From NCBI RefSeq assembly GCF_023283895.1, contig NZ_JAKILB010000004.1:248001-312000 (forward strand): DNA of 64,000 nt, given 5' to 3'. The notes below the pieces were generated by a model. That model had not been told where the DNA came from. It searched no databases and worked only from the letters and a program-made list of their open reading frames with translations. Position numbers and translations under genes: made by a program. Below, one piece after another: positions 1 to 7,433 of this stretch; the first letter of the stretch is position 1; every line of letters starts with the position of its first letter. The stretch comes from Shewanella pneumatophori (GTDB lineage Bacteria; Pseudomonadota; Gammaproteobacteria; Enterobacterales; Shewanellaceae).

Positions 1-696
1 GCATTGACCGATCTGTATTTACCCCAGCTAAAACTACATATCGAGATTGATGAGGGATTTCATCAAGGCCAAATTGATACCGATAAAATACGCGAACTCG
101 ATATTATAACTGCAACAGATCATTTGGTGAGGCGTATAGACGCTGCGGTATCCATTGAACAAATTAATATTCAAGTCGATAAGGTCGTTGCTGATATTCA
201 GCAAATGATAGCCGATCAAAAAATACTGGGCTGTTTTCAGCCGTGGAACCCGGAACTCGAACACAGTGTTGAATATTTACAATCTCGCGGCAGTATAAAG
301 GTGAGTGAAAACGTTGCACTGCGGACCTCTGCTGAGGTGTGTAATTTATTTGGTCATCAATACAAAGGTTGGCAACGCTCCTCTGCAAGTATTCCTAAGC
401 AGCCAAATATTAAGTTATGGTTTCCTAAGCTGTATCCCAACGAGCAGTGGTTTAACGAAATAAGTCACGATGGTACTGAGATCCACGAGTATTGTCTCGA
501 GTCAGAGGCCAAAAAGCGCGAAGTGATCGATAGGAACTTTTCAGAGAGCTTTCAATATGTTGTATTTGCTCGAGTCAAAGATGAGTTAGGGCAAACGATG
601 TATCGTTTTAAAGGTGTTTTTGAATTAGATAGAGTAAAGACGAGCTATGAAGCAGGTGTTTTTTGGAAGCAAATAGCAATTGATTACACTTTCTAA
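1..696 (+). CDS. Vsr/DUF559-like nuclease, C-terminal part; possible modification-dependent restriction enzyme (5' truncated by window)
   Basis: The frame is open to the left edge, so the beginning lies outside the window. The first ~60 residues have the strand pattern of Vsr/DUF559-type PD-(D/E)XK nucleases: a DLYLPQL strand, then HIEIDEGFH with acidic residues and a His in the right places, then an R-x-x-DI helix. The last ~110 residues form a separate domain rich in aromatic strands (YVVFARV, YRFKGVFEL) followed by a Trp. A Vsr-like domain followed by an SRA/PUA-like domain is the order known for PvuRts1I/AbaSI enzymes, which cut DNA containing 5-hydroxymethylcytosine. The nuclease assignment rests on the visible motif. 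The specific family is my inference. An alternative is a DUF559 nuclease fused to another reader domain. Confidence 0.55.
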   Translation, partial: ALTDLYLPQLKLHIEIDEGFHQGQIDTDKIRELDIITATDHLVRRIDAAVSIEQINIQVDKVVADIQQMIADQKILGCFQPWNPELEHSVEYLQSRGSIKVSENVALRTSAEVCNLFGHQYKGWQRSSASIPKQPNIKLWFPKLYPNEQWFNEISHDGTEIHEYCLESEAKKREVIDRNFSESFQYVVFARVKDELGQTMYRFKGVFELDRVKTSYEAGVFWKQIAIDYTF

Positions 697-811
697 AGAG
701 ACTTTTGTCGACCAGCTAATTAATGACATCGAATGAGTGTTTGTTCTTGTTGATATCAAGATTCAACTATAATAGTAAGACAATGTTTTAGTGCATAAGT
801 GGAGTATGACT

Positions 812-1018
812 ATGGCTGAGATTAAAGTTGAAACGATTGGAGAAGGTTTAGGGTTAAGGTTGCCAACAGAGGTTGTTGAGCAACTACACGTGCAGGCTGG
901 TGACCGCATCAGTTTAGAGAAAATGCCCCACGGCAGTTATCGCTTAGTCACAATTGAAGATAAGCTCGCTGAGCAGATGACTATGATTGAAGATTTTATG
1001 CATGAAGAAGATGCGTAA
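812..1018 (+). CDS. AbrB/MazE/SpoVT-type DNA-binding protein, orphan antitoxin-like
   Basis: The protein has 68 residues. The N-terminal ~45 residues match the swapped-hairpin AbrB fold (KVETIGEGLGLRLP, then LHVQAGDRISLEK, then YRLVTIED). The acidic tail (MIEDFMHEEDA) is typical of antitoxins that contact a toxin. I start it at the ATG at 812 because GGAG at 801-804 lies seven bases upstream; GTG at 791 and ATG at 806 are in frame but badly spaced. MazE-type proteins bind their own promoter and neutralise a toxin encoded next door. No toxin follows here: the next gene is convergent. It may be a solitary antitoxin or a small transcription factor. Confidence 0.7.
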   Translation: MAEIKVETIGEGLGLRLPTEVVEQLHVQAGDRISLEKMPHGSYRLVTIEDKLAEQMTMIEDFMHEEDA

Positions 1019-1104
1019 CCAAGTGACATTTACTTTGCTACTAAAACTTAGCTACTACAGCTTAGCTAGTTTGGTATACGCACTATCTTATGTTTTCTAC
1101 TTAA

Positions 1105-1395
1105 TTAGCCTACCTGAGTCATTTCATTTACGGTGAAGCTCGCCACTGCGCCTTCTGTCGCTGCTAAATAATCAGCTAAATGTTGCGCTCCCATATGGTC
1201 TTGCCATAGCTCTCGTGAAGACCAATTTTCAAAGAATGTAAAATGCGCTGGGTTTTCATTGTCTTGGTGGAGCTCATACTGAATACAACCCGCTTCACTG
1301 CGAGTGATGTCAATTAGCTTGATAAGCTCTGCTTTAACTAGTTCTACACTGCCTTCATTCGCGATGATGTTCGCTACAATTGTAAGATTTGCCAT
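1105..1395 (-). CDS. Antibiotic biosynthesis monooxygenase (ABM/YgiN-like) domain protein
   Basis: The protein has 96 residues and a single ABM domain (dimeric ferredoxin-like barrel). Visible family features are TIVANIIANEG at the start, the TRSEAGCIQYELHQD helix-strand, FTFFENWSS and HLADYL. Relatives include YgiN quinol monooxygenase and LsrG, small cofactor-free enzymes acting on quinones or aldehydes; substrate cannot be told from sequence. An upstream in-frame start would add 18 residues, but ATG at 1395 has an AGGA-type ribosome site about eight bases away and begins exactly at the domain, so I use it. It stands alone, convergent with the antitoxin-like gene. Confidence 0.75.
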   Translation of the reverse strand: MANLTIVANIIANEGSVELVKAELIKLIDITRSEAGCIQYELHQDNENPAHFTFFENWSSRELWQDHMGAQHLADYLAATEGAVASFTVNEMTQVG

Positions 1396-1773
1396 GTTTG
1401 AGATCCTATATTGAGTTGATGTAGCTATATTAAGTTGTGCCTTAATCATAATAAACCAGCTTTTTCTTGAATGATTATCAAAATAAAAATGTTAATCGCA
1501 GGGCAAGAGGATGGTGAAACATTCGGCTTTTACTCACTAATAATGACTATGGCGCGTTATATGCTTACTCTTAAGTGTTTGCCGTAGTTTTAATTACTAC
1601 CCTGTATCTTATTGTTAATATTTACATCTTTACATTGTTTACCTATTGGTATTTTGTTCTTTAAAATTTGTTTTTTATCTTGCCGCACCTAAAACAAAGT
1701 TATATGTTGAGTGTGTCAGCTGTGTATCACCAGCGAGTAGGAAATTCTATTTATTTCATTGGAGTAAAATATA
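1396..1773. other. Intergenic region upstream of gadB, no gene seen
   Basis: This is AT-rich non-coding DNA between divergent genes and must carry the promoters of both. A GGAG ribosome site sits at 1761-1764, nine bases before the gadB ATG. I saw no clear operator, riboswitch or small ORF. Confidence 0.5.
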
Positions 1774-3168
1774 ATGCCTCTTCATGCGAAAGATTCTGTG
1801 CGAGACGACCTGCTAGATGATATTTACTCATCGACAGATTTAGCGCTATCTATGCCCAAATATAAAATGCCTGAGCAAGAAAATAACCCGCGCCATGCTT
1901 ATCAAATTGTCCATGACGAGCTCATGATGGACGGTAATTCACGCCAAAACCTTGCTACTTTCTGTCAAACTTGGGTTGAAGAAGAAGTCCATAAATTAAT
2001 GGACGAATGTATCGACAAGAACATGATTGATAAGGATGAGTATCCGCAAACTGCAGAGCTTGAAGCTCGTTGCGTGCATATGCTTGCAGATCTATGGAAC
2101 TCTCCAGATGCTGAAAACACCTTAGGTTGTTCTACCACAGGCTCAAGCGAGGCGGCAATGCTTGGCGGCATGGCGCTGAAGTGGGCTTGGCGCAAGAAAA
2201 TGAAAGCACAGGGAAAACCTACGGATAAACCTAATATGGTCTGTGGTCCAGTGCAAGTATGTTGGCATAAGTTTGCTCGATACTGGGATATCGAGTTACG
2301 TGAGATCCCGATGGAAGGGGATCGCTTAATTATGAATGCTGAAGAAGTCATTAAGCGCTGTGATGAAAATACCATTGGTGTGGTGCCCACTTTAGGGGTG
2401 ACATTTACCTGTCAATATGAGCCTGTAAAAGCGGTACATGAAGCACTTGATAAACTTGAGCAAGACACTGGCCTGGATATTCCTATTCATGTTGATGCCG
2501 CCAGTGGTGGTTTTTTAGCGCCATTTTGCCAACCTGAGCTTGAGTGGGACTTTTCACTGCCGCGAGTGAAATCCATTAATGCTTCTGGGCATAAATTTGG
2601 TTTAAGCCCGCTGGGTGTGGGTTGGGTTATTTGGCGAGATGCAGCTGCGTTAGATGAAGATTTGATTTTCAATGTCAATTATTTAGGCGGCAATATGCCA
2701 ACATTTGCGCTGAACTTTTCTCGCCCTGGTGGCCAAATCGTTGCACAGTACTATAACTTTTTACGCTTAGGTAAAGAGGGCTACAGAAAGATCCATCAAG
2801 CCTGCTATGACACCGCGCAGTACCTTTCAAGTGAGATAGAAAAGCTGGGCATGTTCGACATTATTTATGACGGACATGGCGGGATCCCTGCGATGAGCTG
2901 GTCATTGAAAGAGGGCATTGATCCTGGTTTTAACTTATTTGACCTCTCTGATCGCATCCGTTCACGAGGCTGGCAAATTGCTGCGTATGCAATGCCACCT
3001 AAAAGGGAAGATTTAGTGATAATGCGTATTTTAGTACGCCACGGCTTTAGTCGTGACCAAGCTGATTTATTGGTTGCCGACTTAAAGCACTGTGTCGACT
3101 TTTTCGCTGAACATCCGATTTCACATGGTAGTGATTCAAAAGAGTCTTCAGGTTTTAATCACGGTTAA
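1774..3168 (+). CDS. gadB: Glutamate decarboxylase, PLP-dependent
   Basis: At 464 residues it matches the length of E. coli GadA/GadB (466). It converts glutamate to GABA and CO2, consuming a proton. The group II decarboxylase pattern is clear: substrate loop [13 protein letters not shown] around 120-132, HVDAASGGF before the cofactor lysine, and the PLP motif NASGHKFG with Lys274, equivalent to E. coli Lys276. The C-terminus ends F-N-H-G; in E. coli a penultimate His closes the active site at neutral pH, and His463 here is placed to do the same. A terminator follows, then an AspT-family antiporter on the same strand, which suggests a decarboxylation-exchange pair for acid resistance or proton-motive force. 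Confidence 0.95.
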   Translation: MPLHAKDSVRDDLLDDIYSSTDLALSMPKYKMPEQENNPRHAYQIVHDELMMDGNSRQNLATFCQTWVEEEVHKLMDECIDKNMIDKDEYPQTAELEARCVHMLADLWNSPDAENTLGCSTTGSSEAAMLGGMALKWAWRKKMKAQGKPTDKPNMVCGPVQVCWHKFARYWDIELREIPMEGDRLIMNAEEVIKRCDENTIGVVPTLGVTFTCQYEPVKAVHEALDKLEQDTGLDIPIHVDAASGGFLAPFCQPELEWDFSLPRVKSINASGHKFGLSPLGVGWVIWRDAAALDEDLIFNVNYLGGNMPTFALNFSRPGGQIVAQYYNFLRLGKEGYRKIHQACYDTAQYLSSEIEKLGMFDIIYDGHGGIPAMSWSLKEGIDPGFNLFDLSDRIRSRGWQIAAYAMPPKREDLVIMRILVRHGFSRDQADLLVADLKHCVDFFAEHPISHGSDSKESSGFNHG

Positions 3169-3173
3169 TGGGT

Positions 3174-3204
3174 AAAAGGTCATCGTTATCGATGGCCTTT
3201 TTTT
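3174..3204 (+). terminator. Rho-independent terminator or attenuator after gadB
   Basis: An 11-bp stem (AAAGGTCATCG with CGATGGCCTTT, one G-U pair) and a TTAT loop are followed by a T run. It lies between gadB and the antiporter gene only 19 bases later, so it may give partial termination rather than a full stop. Confidence 0.85.
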
Positions 3205-3222
3205 ATCAACTTAGTTTGAGAC

Positions 3223-4968
3223 ATGACGATGAATATTTCTGAAATTTTCGGTTTTGTATTTGGTTACATTGCTCATAACCCCTTCGTATTTCTGTTTTTA
3301 GCCATTGCGATTGGTTATCCGCTTGGAAAGGTATCTATCAAAGGAATATCTTTAGGCTCGACCGCTGGAACGCTAGTGGCAGGTGTGGCTATCGCGTTAA
3401 CCGCTTTCTCTGTTTATGGTCTTAAGATTGAAGAGCCAGGCTTGGTATCTGATATCTTTCTTATGATGTTTATGTATGCTATTGGTATGAAAGTTGGTCC
3501 ACAGTTTTTCTCAGGGCTAGCAAGAGGCGGATTGGATTTTGTTGTTATTGGCTTAATCGTTGTATTTAGTAATTTTCTTATTGTGTATTTTGGCGCGAAA
3601 TTACTCGACTTAGCACCGGGCTACGCTGCTGGAATTATATCGGGAAGCTACACGGTAACAGCAGTAATGGGCGTTGCACAATCGGCAATATCCTCAGGTG
3701 CATTTAAAGCACCTGCTGGTATGACACTCGATCAAGTCAGCGCTAATATAGCCGCAGGCTATGCCATCAGTTACATCTTATCTAGTGTATTTATTATTTT
3801 ATTAATTAAGTATTTACCTGCAATGTTTGGCGTTGACCCGGTTAAGGCGGGTAAAGACGCTGAGGCAGAGTTTGGCGTGGGTGATGACATTGAAGCCTTG
3901 CCAAGTACTAATGGTTTTTCAAATATTGGTGTATTGCCTTTAGACATTAGGGCTTACAAAGTCGAGCATCAAGAGCTAGTAGGGCAGAGCATTGAATCAC
4001 TATTTCAGCGTTTTCCTCACACAGCGATCTTAAAAGTCGTGCGCGGTAACGATGTGTTTGATGCATCTGACAATCCTAAACTGCAGTTAGGTGATGTGAT
4101 TGGTATACGCGGTGATTACCATGTTTTGATTGACGATGCGGCGTTTGTTGGCGAAGAAGTGGATGAGCCTAGAGCGCGAAATGTCGATATTGAAGTGGCT
4201 GATATCCATCTTGGTAAATCAGATTTCAGTGGTAAAAGCATCAATGAAATCAGTGAAAAAGTCGGTTTTGGTGTCTATATTAAAGCCTTATTTCGTCAAG
4301 GGCATCAGTTACCTGTGACAGGGCAAGCCGTAGTCGAAGTAGGTGATGTGCTGCGCGTTGCTGGATCTGACTGGTGCGTGCAACAAGTGGCTAAAAAGCT
4401 AAATAGTACGCCAATTGTGGAAAGTACATTAACCGAAACATTCTATCTGGCACTGTCACTGTTGATTGGTTATATATGCGGCCACTTTAGTGTCACATTA
4501 GGCGGTATTCCTTTTGCGTTAGGCACGTCGGCAGGTTGTATGTTAACCGGTATTATTTTCTCTTTCTTAAGAACGCGTAACCCAACTTTTGGCGGCCCCA
4601 TGAGTGAGGGGGCAAGAAGCTTCCTGCAAGATATTGGTCTAAGTCTATTTGTTGCGGTACTTGCAGCAACTGTGGGGCCTAAAATTTTAGCCTCATTTCA
4701 AGGTATTGTTGTGATAAAAATTGCGGCGTTAGGCTTAACTGCTGCACTTGTTCCTCCTTTGTTAGCTTGGATATACGGCTTGTATTTCCGCAAAATGAAT
4801 CCGGCTATATTGGCAGGCGCTTGTGCTGGCGGGCGCAATAGCACGCCTGCAATGAAAGGTGCACAAGATGTTTGTCAAAGTGACATGCCTGCAGTGGGTT
4901 ACCCGGTCCCTTATGCACTAACGTCGATGATCGTGTTGGTATTAGGTTACTTAACCATGGTGATCTAA
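3223..4968 (+). CDS. AspT/YidE-family amino acid antiporter (putative glutamate:GABA or aspartate:alanine exchanger)
   Basis: The protein has 581 residues and the AspT architecture: about five N-terminal membrane helices (to ~200), a cytoplasmic middle with two RCK_C/TrkA-C-like modules (~240-400, e.g. LQLGDVIGIRGDY and VVEVGDVLRVAG), and a second membrane half with the repeat-signature GACAGGRNSTPA near residue 530. AspT exchanges aspartate for alanine and couples decarboxylation to proton-motive force. Downstream of gadB the natural substrates would be glutamate and GABA; this is context inference. ATG at 3223 is listed, but ATG at 3229 has better spacing to the weak TTGAG site at 3216-3220. 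Confidence 0.85.
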   Translation: MTMNISEIFGFVFGYIAHNPFVFLFLAIAIGYPLGKVSIKGISLGSTAGTLVAGVAIALTAFSVYGLKIEEPGLVSDIFLMMFMYAIGMKVGPQFFSGLARGGLDFVVIGLIVVFSNFLIVYFGAKLLDLAPGYAAGIISGSYTVTAVMGVAQSAISSGAFKAPAGMTLDQVSANIAAGYAISYILSSVFIILLIKYLPAMFGVDPVKAGKDAEAEFGVGDDIEALPSTNGFSNIGVLPLDIRAYKVEHQELVGQSIESLFQRFPHTAILKVVRGNDVFDASDNPKLQLGDVIGIRGDYHVLIDDAAFVGEEVDEPRARNVDIEVADIHLGKSDFSGKSINEISEKVGFGVYIKALFRQGHQLPVTGQAVVEVGDVLRVAGSDWCVQQVAKKLNSTPIVESTLTETFYLALSLLIGYICGHFSVTLGGIPFALGTSAGCMLTGIIFSFLRTRNPTFGGPMSEGARSFLQDIGLSLFVAVLAATVGPKILASFQGIVVIKIAALGLTAALVPPLLAWIYGLYFRKMNPAILAGACAGGRNSTPAMKGAQDVCQSDMPAVGYPVPYALTSMIVLVLGYLTMVI

Positions 4969-5357
4969 CTGCAAATATCAACGATGTTTAGATTATGCTC
5001 CTTCTGGCCTAGATGGCATTGGGAGCTTTTCTTTACAGATATGATGACTTTAATAGCCAATCCTATCTGCTTTAACCATTCCCTGCGCTTTTAATCGTGA
5101 CACTAAAATATAAGCTGTTGTTATTAAATGCTTTATCATAGCTCGTTTTTTATAATTATTTTCCGGCTACTTTTTGCTTGGTTTAGGAATGCGCTGTGGA
5201 CGGGAAGCTTTATTTTTCTCGGCTTGCTCACAATTTGCCTTTTTTAAATTAGTTTCGCTTGAATATTTTATCTAATAAGCATACTCTTGCGGAAAATCAA
5301 ACTTAAGTTTGGCGTGCAAACATTTGTTTGTTTGTCGGTGTCGACTGGATAATAATA
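4969..5357. other. Intergenic region between the antiporter gene and psuK
   Basis: No gene was seen. It contains a probable terminator near the antiporter end and an AT-rich stretch that should hold the psuK promoter. The ribosome site in front of the psuK ATG is weak (GGA at 5347-5349). Confidence 0.5.
4997..5034 (+). terminator. Possible terminator after the AspT-type gene
   Basis: GCTCC at 4997-5001 pairs with GGAGC at 5022-5026, followed by TTTTCTTT. The loop is long (20 nt) with a small internal GCC/GGC pairing, so this is a weak call. Confidence 0.4.
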
Positions 5358-6449
5358 ATGACAGAACGCGAAATCGAGATTCTAGCGCTACTAAAGCAAG
5401 ACCCGCTTATTCCGCAGCAAAGTATTGCGGATCAGTTAGGCATTAGTCGTTCAGCTGTTGCTGGCCACATTATGAATTTGACTCATAAAGGCGTGATTAA
5501 GGGCAAAGGATATATCCTTGCTGAATCACGTTACGCTATCGTTATTGGTGGCGCAAATATGGACATTCTTGGCCGTCCTCAACATACCCTACAAGTTGGT
5601 GATTCAAACCCTGGCAGTGTTAGTTGCTCACCCGGTGGCGTGGGTCGTAACATTGCTGAAAACTTAGCACGTCTTGGATCAAATACTCACCTTATCAGTG
5701 CACTAGGTAAAGATACCTACGGGCAAATGATCATGACGCAGTGCCAACAGGCTGGCATTGACATGAAAGCTTGTATTCACCTTGATGAATTTGCTACTTC
5801 AACTTATCTATCAGTACTCGATGGCGATAGCGATATGCATGTTGCTATTAATGATATGGCTATTTTAGATAGATTAAGTGTAGCCGTGCTGAGAAGTCAT
5901 GAAGAAATACTAAGACGGGCAGACCTTATTGTTGTCGACGCCAACTTATCTGCAGAATCTCTGGAATATATCCTCAGCAACTTCTCAGACCGGCCTATTT
6001 TTGTCGACACAGTGTCTTGTGCGAAAGCAAAGAAAATCGCCCCATTTTTAAGTTCAATCCACACCTTAAAGCCTAATTTAAAAGAAGCTGAGCAATTATC
6101 TGGGATCAGTATCAGTGATCACGATGAACTTCCAGAACTTGCTAATTGGTTCCATAAACAAGGCGTAAAACGCATTTTCTTAAGCTTAGGCTGTGATGGT
6201 GTGTTCTACAGCGATGAAGGTGTGCAAGCTCTTGTACCTACAATGCCAGTATCTATGGTTAATGCCAATGGTGCTGGTGATGCTTACCTTGCTGGTTTGG
6301 CGCATGGCTGGATCCAGCAGTGGAGCACAGAAGAATCAAATAAATTTGCTATGGGAGCCGCGGTTGTTGCGCTGTCTCACTTAGCCACAATAAACCCAAA
6401 TATGTCTGAAATTACCGTTAAGCGCGTTATCAAGGAGTCGTTATGTTAG
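5358..6449 (+). CDS. psuK: Pseudouridine kinase, PfkB family with N-terminal winged helix
   Basis: The protein has 363 residues. Residues 1-55 form a MarR/AsnC-like winged helix (SIADQLGISRSAVAGHI), as in E. coli YeiI-type kinases. From ~60 onward it is a ribokinase fold with GGANMDILG, the PfkB motif GGVGRNIAENLARLG, and the anion-hole/catalytic motif NANGAGDAY near 296. PsuK phosphorylates pseudouridine for cleavage by PsuG, whose gene overlaps this one by seven bases. An upstream in-frame start is possible, but ATG at 5358 begins exactly at the HTH. The HTH may make it a self-regulating enzyme. The pair strongly supports pseudouridine over other nucleosides. Confidence 0.85.
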   Translation: MTEREIEILALLKQDPLIPQQSIADQLGISRSAVAGHIMNLTHKGVIKGKGYILAESRYAIVIGGANMDILGRPQHTLQVGDSNPGSVSCSPGGVGRNIAENLARLGSNTHLISALGKDTYGQMIMTQCQQAGIDMKACIHLDEFATSTYLSVLDGDSDMHVAINDMAILDRLSVAVLRSHEEILRRADLIVVDANLSAESLEYILSNFSDRPIFVDTVSCAKAKKIAPFLSSIHTLKPNLKEAEQLSGISISDHDELPELANWFHKQGVKRIFLSLGCDGVFYSDEGVQALVPTMPVSMVNANGAGDAYLAGLAHGWIQQWSTEESNKFAMGAAVVALSHLATINPNMSEITVKRVIKESLC

Positions 6450-7357
6450 AGCAGTACCTAGATATTAATCCTGAAGTTGCAGCAGCATTAGCAGCAGGTA
6501 AGCCTGTAGTTGCATTGGAATCGACCATTATTTCTCACGGTATGCCTTATCCGCAAAACGTTGAAACCGCACTTAAAGTTGAGCAAATCATCCGTGACAA
6601 CGGCGCAGTGCCTGCAACGATTGCTATTTTAAAAGGCCGTTTAAAAGTGGGTATGACTCACGAAGAGATTGAATATTTAGGTAAAGCTGGTCTTGATGTT
6701 ATTAAGACTAGCCGTCGTGATATTCCATTTATCGTTGCTAAAGAAGTCGACGGTGCAACGACCGTTGCTTCAACTATGATTTTGGCGCAAATGGCAGGTA
6801 TTAAAGTATTTGCAACTGGCGGTATTGGTGGCGTTCACCGCGGTGCTCAGCAAACATTTGATATCTCTGCTGACTTACAAGAGCTAGCAAATACTGATGT
6901 AACGGTTGTGTGTGCTGGCGCGAAATCAATCTTAGATATCGGCCTAACTTTAGAGTACCTAGAAACTCAAGGTGTACCAGTTATCGGTTACCAAACTAGC
7001 ACACTACCTGCATTCTACACTCGTGAGAGCGAGTTTGGTGTTGATTATCAGCTTGATACTCCAGCGCAAATTGCTGCAGCCATGAAAGCTAAGTGGGATA
7101 TGGACCTTAAAGGTGGCATCGTGGTTGCTAACCCAATCCCTGAAGCGCACCAGTTAGATCGCGCGATGATCGATAAAGTGATTGCTGACGCAGTTGCAGA
7201 GATGGATAGCAAGGGTATTTTTGGTAAGGCTTCAACACCATTCCTATTGGCTAAAGTGGCTGAAACCACTAAAGGCGTTAGCTTAGCGGCAAACATTGAG
7301 CTTGTGTTCAATAACGCAAAGCTTGCTGCTAACATTGCGGTTGAATACGCAAAGTAA
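6443..7357 (+). CDS. psuG: Pseudouridine-5'-phosphate glycosidase
   Basis: The protein has 304 residues, the normal PsuG length. It splits pseudouridine 5'-phosphate into uracil and ribose 5-phosphate, reversing C-glycoside formation. Conserved stretches are VVALESTIISHGMPYPQN near the start, TSRRDIPF, ATGGIGGVHRGAQ, CAGAKSILDIG and the end block TPFLLAKVAETTKG. The start overlaps the psuK stop, so the two are translationally coupled. A strong terminator ends the operon. No nucleoside transporter gene is adjacent, so uptake must be encoded elsewhere or the pathway serves RNA turnover. Confidence 0.95.
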   Translation: MLEQYLDINPEVAAALAAGKPVVALESTIISHGMPYPQNVETALKVEQIIRDNGAVPATIAILKGRLKVGMTHEEIEYLGKAGLDVIKTSRRDIPFIVAKEVDGATTVASTMILAQMAGIKVFATGGIGGVHRGAQQTFDISADLQELANTDVTVVCAGAKSILDIGLTLEYLETQGVPVIGYQTSTLPAFYTRESEFGVDYQLDTPAQIAAAMKAKWDMDLKGGIVVANPIPEAHQLDRAMIDKVIADAVAEMDSKGIFGKASTPFLLAKVAETTKGVSLAANIELVFNNAKLAANIAVEYAK

Positions 7358-7380
7358 GTTATTGGCGTCATACAGAGTTG

Positions 7381-7410
7381 AAAAGGGGAGCTAAATAGCT
7401 CCCCTTTTTT
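7381..7410. terminator. Bidirectional terminator between psuG and the curlin-repeat gene
   Basis: A perfect stem (GGGGAGCT with AGCTCCCC, loop AAAT) is flanked by A and T runs on both sides, so it can stop transcription from both convergent genes. Confidence 0.9.
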
Positions 7411-7433
7411 ATGTGCTCTGCCGTAAAGCTACA

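Noticed and set aside
1011..1136. 41-codon frame starting inside the antitoxin-like gene, as a possible toxin
   Set aside because: It has an ATG overlapping the antitoxin end, but its sequence resembles no toxin, it runs into the convergent ABM gene, and it has no ribosome site of its own.
1965..2390. 141-codon minus-strand frame opposite gadB
   Set aside because: It is fully inside gadB, whose protein has complete family motifs.
7048..7371. 107-codon minus-strand frame inside psuG
   Set aside because: It is fully contained in the clear psuG gene, with no ribosome site or recognisable domain.
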